Shown here: in pieces, positions 35,240-44,123 of the stretch
Position numbering within the stretch: the first letter of the stretch is position 1
How the letters are laid out: each line of letters starts with the position of its first letter
Notes under the pieces: model-generated
The model's input: the letters and a program-made list of their open reading frames with translations, nothing else
Told to the model about the DNA's origin: nothing
Database searches by the model: none
Assembly: GCA_964505475.1 (NCBI GenBank)
Contig: CAZDIJ010000017.1
Location: forward strand, 1-47,695
Length of the DNA: 47,695 nt
Direction: 5' to 3'
Origin: JAGXQV01 sp964505475
Lineage (GTDB): Bacteria > Pseudomonadota > Gammaproteobacteria > Burkholderiales > Sulfuricellaceae
Program-made: the position numbers and the translations under genes

Positions 35240-36151
35240 TCAATCCACCCTCGACATTTGAGGCCGGAGTCCGACTGCGGCGAAATCGAGGAAAGATTGC
35301 AGAAGCTTGGAGCGGAATTTTTCATTGGCATAGACCAGAGAAAGCGGACGCATCAGACGAGGTTGCAACGGCACGGCGACCAGATCCCCCAGCTTCAACT
35401 CCTTGAGGATGGTGGCACGTGACACGATAGCAATGCCCAGCCCCGCTTCCACGGCGCCCTTCAAGGCTTCCGGACTGCCTAGCTCCATGACGATATGCAA
35501 ATCCTCGGGATTGAACCCGGAACGGCGGAAAAAATCATCCACCACTTCCCGCGTGCCAGAACCGGCCTCCCGGCTGATATAGGGCAGGGTCGCCAGTTGT
35601 TCGGGGGTAGCCATGGACAGCTTGGCCAGTTCATGCAGCGGCGAGCAGATGGCGACCAATTCATCTTCGCAGCACACTTGCGCTTCCAGACTGGGATGGT
35701 GCGAAGGCGCCTCGATCAGGCCGATGTCGAGAGTATGGTCCGCCACCTTGGATTCGACGGTTTCCGAATTCGCCACAGTCAGGCGCGTCTGCACCTGGGG
35801 GTATTTCGATTTGAAATCACCTAGCAAGCGCGGCAGCATGTACTCGGCAATGGTGGTGCTGGCGCCGATCAGCAATACGCCGCTGACATCGCCGGTCATC
35901 TCCATCAGGCGCGTTTCCATTTCGCTGGTGAGATTGAGGATGCGTTCGGCATACTCCATGGCCAGCCTCCCCGCGGGAGTCAGCGTGATCTTGCTATGGC
36001 TGCGCTCGAACAAGCGGGTATTGAAATGTTCTTCCAGTTGTTTGACCTGGAAGGTTACCGCAGGCTGGGTCATGAACAGCAGTTCCGCCGCCTTGGTAAA
36101 GCTGAGTTGCTTCGCAACCGTGTAGAAAACCTGAAGCCGCCGGTCCGCCAT
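35240..36151 (-). CDS. LysR-family transcriptional regulator (CysL/CbbR-like)
   Basis: The product has 303 residues. The N-terminal helix-turn-helix is LSFTKAAELLFMTQPAVTFQ, followed by the linker helix and a two-lobed effector domain (about 90-300) with GVLLIGASTTIAEYMLPRLL and the loop SREAGSGTREVVDDFF, which resembles regulators of the CysL/CbbR group that sense sulfur or carbon metabolites. The target and effector are unknown. It is transcribed divergently from lplT with 134 bases between starts, so lplT or the gene itself is a possible target, though their roles do not obviously match. Confidence 0.88.
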   Translation of the reverse strand: MADRRLQVFYTVAKQLSFTKAAELLFMTQPAVTFQVKQLEEHFNTRLFERSHSKITLTPAGRLAMEYAERILNLTSEMETRLMEMTGDVSGVLLIGASTTIAEYMLPRLLGDFKSKYPQVQTRLTVANSETVESKVADHTLDIGLIEAPSHHPSLEAQVCCEDELVAICSPLHELAKLSMATPEQLATLPYISREAGSGTREVVDDFFRRSGFNPEDLHIVMELGSPEALKGAVEAGLGIAIVSRATILKELKLGDLVAVPLQPRLMRPLSLVYANEKFRSKLLQSFLDFAAVGLRPQMSRVD

Positions 36152-36285
36152 AATATTTCCAATGGTATTGATTAAACTTTTTTATACTCAACCGCAATTG
36201 CTCTTTCAAGTGTACCAAAAAACGCCGTGGCGAGGAGGCCGGATTTCGTGTTATAAAGCGGCTGGCCAAATAACTCCCCCTACGG

Positions 36286-37548
36286 ATGAACCGCGGTTTC
36301 TATATTATCCTGACGGCGCAATTCTTCTCCGCCCTCGCCGACAATGCATTATTGATCGCTGCGATCGCCGCATTGCGCGACATGCAGGCGCCCCAGGAAT
36401 ATGAACCGCTGCTCAAGCTTTTCTTCACCGTTTCCTACGTGGCGCTGGCGGCCTTTGTCGGCGCTTTCGCCGATTCCATGCCGAAGGGGCGGGTCATGTT
36501 CATCAGCAACACCATCAAGATCGTCGGCTGCCTGATGATGTTCGCGGGCGCCCATCCCCTGCTGGCCTATGCAGTCGTCGGCCTGGGCGCCGCCGCCTAT
36601 TCGCCGGCCAAGTACGGCATCCTTACCGAACTGCTGCCGCACCGCCTGCTGGTCGTCGCCAACGGCTGGATCGAAGGGCTGACCGTCATTGCCATCATCG
36701 CCGGCACCGCCGTCGGCGGCTTGCTGGTAAAGCCGGACATTGCCCACGCGCTGCTCTCTTACGATTTCCCGCTGATCGAAACCGGCATCGACTCCGTCGC
36801 CGAGATGAGCATTGCCATCATCGGCGCCATTTACGTCGCCGCGGCGATTTTCAACTTGTATATCCCCGATACCGGCGTCGATCATCGCATGCTGAAAAAG
36901 AATCCGCTGTATCTGATTCACGATTTCAGCCACAGCCTGATGTTATTGTGGCGCGACAAGCTCGGCCAGGTTTCGCTTGCCGTCACCACGCTATTTTGGG
37001 GCGCCGGCGCGACCTTGCAATTCATCGTCATCAAGTGGGCGGAAGCCGCGCTGCATCTTGATCTTTCCAAGGCCAGCATGCTACAGGGAGTGGTGGCGGT
37101 CGGCGTGGCCGTGGGAGCGGCCTTGGCGGCGAAAATGATCAGCATGCGCCAATCCGTCAAGGTTATTCCGCTCGGCATCGCCATGGGCTTGATCGTCATC
37201 GGCATGAATTTCGTGCGCGACATGCAGGTTGCCATGGTTTTGCTGGTCATCATCGGAGCGCTATCCGGCTTTTTCGTTGTCCCGATGAATGCCCTGCTCC
37301 AGCATCGCGGCCACATCCTAATGGGTGCGGGACACTCCATCGCGGTTCAGAATTTCAACGAAAATCTGTCGATCCTGATTATGACCGGCCTTTATTCCTT
37401 GTTTATCAGCCTGGATTTTTCCATTTATTTCATCATTACTCTGTTCGGCCTGTTCGTCAGCGCCACCATGTATTTCGTGAAACGCCTGCATGATCTCAAC
37501 CAGAGCCGCTTCGATTCCGTTGCCCTGCTCGATAACAGCACTCATTGA
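36286..37548 (+). CDS. lplT: Lysophospholipid transporter LplT
   Basis: The product has 420 residues with about 12 membrane helices, a major-facilitator protein. The N-terminus MNRGFYIILTAQFFSALADN and the block GLGAAAYSPAKYGILTELLP with the following NGWIEGLTV are typical of LplT. It flips lysophospholipids, chiefly lyso-PE, from the outer to the inner leaflet of the inner membrane for re-acylation. In gammaproteobacteria it is next to the acyltransferase Aas; no aas lies here. The ATG has no strong ribosome-binding site. Confidence 0.88.
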   Translation: MNRGFYIILTAQFFSALADNALLIAAIAALRDMQAPQEYEPLLKLFFTVSYVALAAFVGAFADSMPKGRVMFISNTIKIVGCLMMFAGAHPLLAYAVVGLGAAAYSPAKYGILTELLPHRLLVVANGWIEGLTVIAIIAGTAVGGLLVKPDIAHALLSYDFPLIETGIDSVAEMSIAIIGAIYVAAAIFNLYIPDTGVDHRMLKKNPLYLIHDFSHSLMLLWRDKLGQVSLAVTTLFWGAGATLQFIVIKWAEAALHLDLSKASMLQGVVAVGVAVGAALAAKMISMRQSVKVIPLGIAMGLIVIGMNFVRDMQVAMVLLVIIGALSGFFVVPMNALLQHRGHILMGAGHSIAVQNFNENLSILIMTGLYSLFISLDFSIYFIITLFGLFVSATMYFVKRLHDLNQSRFDSVALLDNSTH

Positions 37549-37623
37549 GTTCATGGATGTGGAGCCACCCCAATGATTGGCTGGCGAGAGCAGGACAACC
37601 TCCTTGACGCGGATCAACGATAA

Positions 37624-37652
37624 TTGTCAAACCTCCCCTAGTATCTTGTAAT
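37624..37652 (+). promoter_or_regulatory. Promoter of the GGDEF-EAL gene
   Basis: TTGTCA (37624-37629), 17-bp spacer, TGTAAT (37647-37652): each hexamer matches the sigma-70 consensus at five of six positions. Transcription would start near 37659, after ATG 37653, so translation must begin at ATG 37689. Confidence 0.75.
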
Positions 37653-37688
37653 ATGGCATCCACTTCCTGGATGCTCTGGATAAACGGC

Positions 37689-40235
37689 ATGGTTAAATCG
37701 CTAAAGGGTTTCATTCTGACCGCCTCGGTTCTGGTGTCGGTCATATTTTTCGGCGGCACATACGTCGTCGTTTCCCACATCTACGATAACTCCGTCAAGG
37801 AAAATTCGCTGTATGTCTCCAACACCCTGGCGCACCTGACTTTCAGCTCGATGTTCCAGGTAATGAACAAGGGCTGGAAGCGTTCGCAACTGGAAGAGTT
37901 CATTGCCTCCACCCGCAAGGCGGTGGCCGACACCCCCACCACCATCGAGGTTTACCGGGGCGATTCGGTCACGCAACTATTCGGAGCGATCGAGCAGGAT
38001 GACATGGACAAGGCGGTGCGCGATGCCTTCGTCACGGGTGCGCCGGTGATGCGCGAATACGCCTCCAGCGTCCGTTATACCTTTCCTCTCAAAGCGGAGG
38101 ACAAATGCCTGCGCTGCCACGAAAACGCCGGGCTGGACGAGGTGCTGGGCGTCATTGACGTTCAGCAGGACCTGACCCCTTTCATCAGCAAGGCGAAAAA
38201 CCAGTTCATTCTCACCCTGGTATTGATCGCTCCCATCCCCTTCCTCGCCGCTTTGCTGGTGGTGTTGCGGATGAACCGGAAAATCGAGGTTTCCATGGAG
38301 GTGCTGGAAACCACTATCGAAGGCATCAACAAGGTCTCCGACCTGCGCACCCTGGAGTTGCGCGGAGTTGACCTCGGCTTTAGCGAGTTGAACCGCATTT
38401 TTCACAAGATTGAGGAATTGACCGGCAAACTCCGATCCGTGGCAGTGGATAAAGACCTGCTGGAATTCGAGATCAAGTTGCTGGAAAAATTCGTCATCAC
38501 CTCGGAAGTCGTCAAGGACTGGCGCGAATACGTGAGCCGCCTGCTGATCGACATCAACCAGGTCATCAACGCCTATACCCTGTTTTCGATTTTCAAGGTC
38601 GACGACGAAATATTCGATCTGGAAATCTTCTGGCGCAACACGCCCTCGGAGGCCACCAAGGCCATGCTGGAGCGCACCATCCATGCTTCGATGCAGCAAA
38701 ACCCGCAATTTGCCGGCATTACCTCGATCAATATCGTCCACAACGTGGCGCAGCCAAGCCAGGAACCGATCAGCCTGAACGAACGCGATATCGACGTGCA
38801 GGTGAAATCCCTGCTGGTGGAAGCGCCGAAAATCGGCGGCATCGTCGGCATCGGCGTCCAAGCGGAAATGGTGCGTGACGAAACGCGCATCCTGGTGATG
38901 GAAAGCATTCTCTCGACGCTGCTCAACGTGGTCGGCTCGGTCAAGGCGATCTACAAGTACACCAAGGACCTGGAGTACTACGCCACCCGCGACCCCTTGA
39001 CCAATCTCTACAACCAGCGGGTATTCTGGGAAATGCTGGAATACGAACGCGGCCGCGCCGCGCGCCACAATTACAAATTCGCGCTGTTGATGATCGACCT
39101 CGATAATTTCAAGATGGTCAACGACACGCATGGCCATGCCTTCGGCGACAAGTATCTGCGCGAATTCGCCGTCTTGCTGAAGCACGTGCTGCGCACCGAG
39201 GACATTATCGCCCGCTACGGCGGCGACGAATTCGTCGCCATCCTGCCGGAAAGCGATCTGGAACAAGCCGCCAGCAGCGCCAGCCGGCTGCTCGAGGCGA
39301 TTACCGCCCATTCTCTGAACGCCCCGGACGGCGGCAAGGTCAAGGGAACCGCTTCGATCGGCATCGCCATTTTCCCCGACCACGCCAGCGAACAGAAAGA
39401 CCTGTTCCTTTTTGCCGACAACATGATGTACAAGGCCAAAGCCGAGGGTAAAAGCCGCGTCAGCATCCCCTGCGAGGCAGACCTGCTACAGGTTTTCAAG
39501 GACATCGGCGAAAAGAGCCTGATTATCCTCAACGCGGTCGAGGAAAGAAAAATCATCCCGTTCTTCCAGCCTATCCTCAACGTGATGGAGAAAAAAGTCG
39601 AAGCGGTGGAAGTATTGAGCCGCATCAGCCTGCCGGACGGACGTATCCTGGGCGCCGGTGAATTCATCGAAATTGCCGAAAAGATGGGCGTCGTCCACAA
39701 AATGGACTACATCATCATGGAAAAAGCCCTGCAAGCGGTTTGCGAAGCCGGTTACGGCGGCATGATTTTCCTCAATCTTTCGCCCCGTGCGCTGGTGCTC
39801 AGCGAATTCCTCCATGAAACGCGCCGCATCGTGATGGACAGCGGGATTTCACCGGAAAGAATCGTGTTGGAAATCACCGAGCGGGACACCATCCGCAACA
39901 TGTCGTTGCTGGAAAAGTTCGTCAACGATCTTAAGCTGGAAGGCTTCAAGCTAGCGATCGACGACTTTGGTTCGGGCTTCTCCTCTTTCCATTATCTCAA
40001 GCATTTCCCCATCGACGTGCTCAAGATCGAGGGCGATTTCATCGCCAACATGGTCAAGGACAGCAAGGACCGGGCGTTCGTCAAGAGCATCTCGATGCTG
40101 GCGCAGGAATTGGGCATACGCACCGTGGCGGAATACGTCGAAAGCGAGGAAGTGCTCGACAGCGTCGCCGCCGCCGGCATCGACCTGGCGCAGGGCTACC
40201 ATATCGGCAGACCCCTGCCGAAACTGGTTTTCTGA
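37689..40235 (+). CDS. Sensor GGDEF-EAL protein with a CxxCH motif
   Basis: The product has 848 residues. A membrane helix (about 5-27) is followed by a periplasmic sensor domain holding CLRCH (Cys140, Cys143, His144), a c-type heme-binding motif placed just before a second membrane helix (about 170-195). Then come a HAMP-like linker and about 250 residues of unassigned cytoplasmic region, a GGDEF domain (511-515, intact, with inhibitory site RTED) and an EAL domain. The EAL signature reads EVL, but the other catalytic residues are present (LEITE, DDFGSGFSS, VLKIEG, YVESEE). It could both make and break c-di-GMP under redox or gas control. The start rests on the promoter position. Confidence 0.87.
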   Translation: MVKSLKGFILTASVLVSVIFFGGTYVVVSHIYDNSVKENSLYVSNTLAHLTFSSMFQVMNKGWKRSQLEEFIASTRKAVADTPTTIEVYRGDSVTQLFGAIEQDDMDKAVRDAFVTGAPVMREYASSVRYTFPLKAEDKCLRCHENAGLDEVLGVIDVQQDLTPFISKAKNQFILTLVLIAPIPFLAALLVVLRMNRKIEVSMEVLETTIEGINKVSDLRTLELRGVDLGFSELNRIFHKIEELTGKLRSVAVDKDLLEFEIKLLEKFVITSEVVKDWREYVSRLLIDINQVINAYTLFSIFKVDDEIFDLEIFWRNTPSEATKAMLERTIHASMQQNPQFAGITSINIVHNVAQPSQEPISLNERDIDVQVKSLLVEAPKIGGIVGIGVQAEMVRDETRILVMESILSTLLNVVGSVKAIYKYTKDLEYYATRDPLTNLYNQRVFWEMLEYERGRAARHNYKFALLMIDLDNFKMVNDTHGHAFGDKYLREFAVLLKHVLRTEDIIARYGGDEFVAILPESDLEQAASSASRLLEAITAHSLNAPDGGKVKGTASIGIAIFPDHASEQKDLFLFADNMMYKAKAEGKSRVSIPCEADLLQVFKDIGEKSLIILNAVEERKIIPFFQPILNVMEKKVEAVEVLSRISLPDGRILGAGEFIEIAEKMGVVHKMDYIIMEKALQAVCEAGYGGMIFLNLSPRALVLSEFLHETRRIVMDSGISPERIVLEITERDTIRNMSLLEKFVNDLKLEGFKLAIDDFGSGFSSFHYLKHFPIDVLKIEGDFIANMVKDSKDRAFVKSISMLAQELGIRTVAEYVESEEVLDSVAAAGIDLAQGYHIGRPLPKLVF

Positions 40236-40269
40236 GCGCCGCCCCAAGCAGCGCCTGTTTCTTAACGAG

Positions 40270-42129
40270 TCACAGAGGCCACACGACCAGCAGCAGCGGA
40301 ATGCTGATCGCCGCCACCAGCACTTCCAACGGCAGGCCGAGCTTCCAGTAGTCGCCGAAATGGAACCCGCCGGGACCCAGGATCAGCGTGTTGTTCTGGT
40401 GGCCGATGGGAGTGAGGAAGGAACAGGAAGCGCCGATGGCCACCGCCATCAGGAACGAATCGGGATTCACCCCCAACGCCGTCGCCGTGCCGATCGCGAT
40501 CGGACACATCACCGCAGCCGTGGCGGCGTTGTTCATCAGGTCAGACAAGAACATGGTGACCACCAGGATCAGCGCCAGCCCGACGACGGCATGCCCCTGC
40601 GCCACGTTGTCGAGCATGAAGCGCGCGATCAGACCGGCGGTGCCGGTGGATTCCATCGCGCCGGCCACGGGAATGAGCGCGCCCAGCAGCACGATCACCG
40701 GCCAGTCCACGGCTTCGTACACTTCGCGCGGCGGAACGGTGCGCAGCGCCATCGACGCCAGCACCCCCATGGCAAAGGAGATGGCCGCCGGGAGCAGTCC
40801 AAAGGCGGCGCCGCCCACGGCAAAGGCCATGATAAGCCCCGCCTGCCAGGCCTTGCGCCGGCTGGGAATGCGCAATTCGCGCTCGGCCAGCGGAACGCAG
40901 CCATTGTCGGCCGCAAACTCCGAGATCGCCTCGGCTGATCCCTGCATCAGCAGCACGTCGCCCGCCCGAAAGCTCAGCGAACGCAGCCGCACCAACGATC
41001 GCCGGCCTTGGCGCGACAACGCCAGCAGGTTCAGCCCATAGCGCGTGCGCAACAAGATGTCGCTGGCCGAACGCCCGGCCAGCATGGAGCCTGGCAGCAC
41101 GACCAGCTCCATCAAAACCACCTCGCCCGAAACCTCGGCCTCATCCGCCTTGCCCTTACCGTCCGGCTCGCCGCTTTTGTCAATCCCCGCCTTGACATCC
41201 GGCTTCTCTCGCGCCGCTTCCTCGCCGCCCGCCTCGGAATGCTTATCCTCTTCCAGATTCAGCCCCAGACTGGACAATACGCCGGCCAAATCCCCGACCT
41301 CGGCCTCGATGATGAGGATGTCGCCCGCCCGCACCTTTTGCCACGGGTTGGGCGCGGTCATACGCATCGCGCTGCGAACCAGGCCGACCACCTGCGTGCC
41401 GGATTCCTCCAACAACGGTTCCAACTCGCGCAATCGCTTACCGATGACCTTGCTGTCCTCGGGTACACGCGCCTCGGTAAGATACGCGCCGGACTCGAAG
41501 CCCTCGATGCCGGCCTGCTTGCGTTGCGGCACCAGCCGCCAACCCACCAGCGCCACGAACCCCACCCCGGCCACCGCCACCGCCAACCCCACCGGCGTGA
41601 AGTCGAACATGCCAAACGACCCCTGCCCGGCCTGAGCGCGAAAACCCGACACGATCAGGTTTGGCGGCGTGCCGATCAGCGTCGTCATGCCGCCCAGGAT
41701 GGTGCCGAAAGCCAGCGGCATCAGTACTTGCCCCGGCGCCAATTCCAGACGCTTGGCCAATTGCATGGCCACCGGCATCAGCAGCGCCATCGCGCCGACG
41801 TTGTTCATCAAGCCCGACAGCATCGCCCCCAGCCCGACCAGGGCAGCCAGGTTCAGCGCCCGCCCGCCGCCGCCGGGGAGAATGACGCGCGCCAACGCAT
41901 CGACCGCGCCCGAAGTCTGTAGGCCACGGCTGAGCACCAGCACGCAGGCCACGGTAATCACCGCCGGATGCCCGAAGCCGGAAAAGGCCGCGCTCGGCGC
42001 GATCAGCCCCGCCAGCACGCATGCCAGAAGAGCGCTGGCAGCCACCATGTCGTGGCGCCAGCGCCCCCACAAGAACATGGCGACGGTTGCCGCAAGTATC
42101 AGGATAATGACGATCTGGTCCTGCATCAT
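40270..42129 (-). CDS. SLC13-type anion permease with two TrkA-C domains
   Basis: The product has 619 residues. Membrane helices in the first 190 residues (GLMNNVGAMALLMPVAMQLA, TTLIGTPPNLIVSG) and after about 410 (LLGALIPVAGAMESTG, NNAATAAVMCPIAIG) form the divalent anion:sodium symporter fold, with the paired NN...P and IGTPPN motifs. Between them lie two TrkA-C (RCK_C) domains separated by a charged Glu/Lys linker (about 285-335). Such fused transporters carry sulfate or similar anions. Which anion is used here is not evident. It lies 51 bases after the antiporter gene and is probably cotranscribed. Confidence 0.85.
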   Translation of the reverse strand: MMQDQIVIILILAATVAMFLWGRWRHDMVAASALLACVLAGLIAPSAAFSGFGHPAVITVACVLVLSRGLQTSGAVDALARVILPGGGGRALNLAALVGLGAMLSGLMNNVGAMALLMPVAMQLAKRLELAPGQVLMPLAFGTILGGMTTLIGTPPNLIVSGFRAQAGQGSFGMFDFTPVGLAVAVAGVGFVALVGWRLVPQRKQAGIEGFESGAYLTEARVPEDSKVIGKRLRELEPLLEESGTQVVGLVRSAMRMTAPNPWQKVRAGDILIIEAEVGDLAGVLSSLGLNLEEDKHSEAGGEEAAREKPDVKAGIDKSGEPDGKGKADEAEVSGEVVLMELVVLPGSMLAGRSASDILLRTRYGLNLLALSRQGRRSLVRLRSLSFRAGDVLLMQGSAEAISEFAADNGCVPLAERELRIPSRRKAWQAGLIMAFAVGGAAFGLLPAAISFAMGVLASMALRTVPPREVYEAVDWPVIVLLGALIPVAGAMESTGTAGLIARFMLDNVAQGHAVVGLALILVVTMFLSDLMNNAATAAVMCPIAIGTATALGVNPDSFLMAVAIGASCSFLTPIGHQNNTLILGPGGFHFGDYWKLGLPLEVLVAAISIPLLLVVWPL

Positions 42130-42180
42130 GGCAAGGACTCTCTACACAGTGCGAAATTGACGAAAATCGCCGGCAGGCGC

Positions 42181-43983
42181 TCAAGCTCCGTCTTCATGGC
42201 CGCGCTCCAGGGCGAAATAAAGCATGATCCAGCCCGCTTCCGGGGTAAATGGCTGCTCGCTGGAATGCAACTGCAACTCCCCCTTCGGGGAAAGGCCGCC
42301 GAGCAGCAGCCAGTCGCGGCCATGTTCGCCCAAGCGCCGTTTAATTCTGTCGAGATTGAAATCCTTGCTCAGCTTGGTGGTTTGCACCGTCCAGCCCTCG
42401 TTCAGCCACTGGTGCAAAGTCTCAAAATCGGCGCCGGCATCGAAGGCGAAGTAGCCGCGCCGTTGCAGCGTCAGGCGCTTCGGCTCCTGGCTGGACTCCT
42501 GGTGGGTGGCGAGCTGAAACGTGCGGTGGTGGCCGAACTGATGTCCTTGCGCCTTGCAGACCAGCGCATTGTAGTAGTCGTTGTCGGTCGCGCACAGCAG
42601 GTAGCTCAAGTGCTGGCTTTCCAGTTCGTGCTCGGCATGTTCGGAAAGTATCTCGCCATAATAGACCTCTATGCCGTCCATGCGTATGGGTTTCAGGCGG
42701 TGGTAGACGCCATCCGCCACCAGCACGTCCACTTCGATCGTCTTCAGCGCCCGCGCCAGCGCATGAGTCCAGGGCGAGGCGCCGACGATCAACAGCCCAT
42801 TCTCCTTCCCGCCGGACAGCTTCAGACGCCGTGCAAGGCTGCCCAGCGTCAGGCCATGGGACAGCACGGTCGAGATGATGACCAAGAAAACGATGGGCAG
42901 CAGCCGCTCGGCATCGGGATAGCCGGCGGCAACCAGCGCCGGACCGAAGATACCGGCCGTGGCGGCGGCGACAATGCCGCGCGGAGCGATCCAGGCCAGC
43001 AGAAACTTGTCTTGCCGGCGCATCGGCGCACCGAGCGTGGCCAGGCCGATAGTCAACGGACGCACCAGCACCAGGACGGCAAGGACAAACAACGCCGTAT
43101 GCCAATCCAACTGGCCGAGTTGGCTGACCTTGAGCTGTGACGGAATAACAATGAACAGCACCGACAGCAGGACGACGGTGAGGTTTTCCTTGAAATGCCG
43201 CAATGCCTCGCGCTCCACCAGTTTCATATTGCCGATCACCAACCCCATGAGCGTGACGCTCAGGAGACCGGCCTCGTGCTGGACGAGGTTGCTGGCCCAA
43301 TATACCACCAGCACCAACACCATCAGAATTGGCGCCTTGAGGTGTTCAGGCACCGAACCGCGCCGGTAAAGCCAGCCGGTGAGCCAGCCGCCCAGCCCCC
43401 CGAAGAAAGCCGCCGCACCGATCGCCGCACCGAGGCCGACCAGTATTTTCGGCAGCCCGCTCCCGGCAAGGGTGAAATACTGGAACGTAAGCACCGCCAG
43501 CAACACGCCCAGCGGATCGTTGACGATGCCTTCCCATTTCAGCAGCGAGGCCGACTCCTTATTGAGCCGCGCCTGCCGCAACAACGGCAAAATGACCGTC
43601 GGGCCGGTCACCACCAGAATGGCGCCCGTCACCCAGGCCACCGGCCAACTCAGTCCGGCAATATAGTGCGCCGCCAGGGAGCCGAACAGCCAGGCGAACG
43701 GCGGCCCCAAAATGGTCAACCGGCCGATGCCGTGGCCGACGCGGCGGAATTCCCCGAGTTTCAGATCCATGCCGCCTTCGAACAGGATGATGGCCACGCC
43801 CAGGCCGATCAGTTCCGTCAACTCGTTCTGCGGCAATCCCAGTTCGATGATGCCGCTCACCGGCCCCAAAACCAGCCCCGAGGCGATCAGAACAACGATG
43901 GCGGGCAGCCGCAGCCGCCAGGCGAGCCACTGGCTGGCAAGCCCGGCGGCCAGTATGAGCAGCAGCAGCGTGGCGATATGCAT
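42181..43983 (-). CDS. Cation:proton antiporter with C-terminal Rossmann-like domain
   Basis: The product has 600 residues. The first 400 form about 12-13 membrane helices of the CPA family, with ILFEGGMDLKLGEF and the transport motif WEGIVNDPLGVLL (Asn-Asp pair), which places it with CPA1 (NhaP-type) exchangers. A cytoplasmic RCK-like domain follows (about 405-510); its nucleotide-binding loop is changed to LIVGASPWTHALARAL, so NAD binding is doubtful. It likely exchanges Na+ or K+ for protons at the inner membrane. It is the upstream gene of the pair with the SLC13 permease. Confidence 0.88.
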   Translation of the reverse strand: MHIATLLLLILAAGLASQWLAWRLRLPAIVVLIASGLVLGPVSGIIELGLPQNELTELIGLGVAIILFEGGMDLKLGEFRRVGHGIGRLTILGPPFAWLFGSLAAHYIAGLSWPVAWVTGAILVVTGPTVILPLLRQARLNKESASLLKWEGIVNDPLGVLLAVLTFQYFTLAGSGLPKILVGLGAAIGAAAFFGGLGGWLTGWLYRRGSVPEHLKAPILMVLVLVVYWASNLVQHEAGLLSVTLMGLVIGNMKLVEREALRHFKENLTVVLLSVLFIVIPSQLKVSQLGQLDWHTALFVLAVLVLVRPLTIGLATLGAPMRRQDKFLLAWIAPRGIVAAATAGIFGPALVAAGYPDAERLLPIVFLVIISTVLSHGLTLGSLARRLKLSGGKENGLLIVGASPWTHALARALKTIEVDVLVADGVYHRLKPIRMDGIEVYYGEILSEHAEHELESQHLSYLLCATDNDYYNALVCKAQGHQFGHHRTFQLATHQESSQEPKRLTLQRRGYFAFDAGADFETLHQWLNEGWTVQTTKLSKDFNLDRIKRRLGEHGRDWLLLGGLSPKGELQLHSSEQPFTPEAGWIMLYFALERGHEDGA

Positions 43984-44048
43984 GGATGGAAAGTGTGTCA
44001 GGTAGCTACTTGAAGCGCTCGGCGGTATCCCGGTTGTTGTCCATGGGG

Positions 44049-44074
44049 AAAAAAACCCATTGGTTTATCAATGG
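44049..44074 (-). terminator. Weak intrinsic terminator after guaA
   Basis: On the minus strand CCATTG and CAATGG (44074-44069 and 44062-44057) form a 6-bp stem, followed after one to two bases by seven Ts (44055-44049). Confidence 0.65.
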
Positions 44075-44123
44075 ATCGGCATATCGCCTCTGTAAACATC
44101 CAAAATTTCCAGATGCCAGGCAT

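Noticed and set aside
37977..39383. Minus-strand open frame of 468 codons inside the GGDEF-EAL gene
   Set aside because: It is a shadow of the sense gene, with no start signal.
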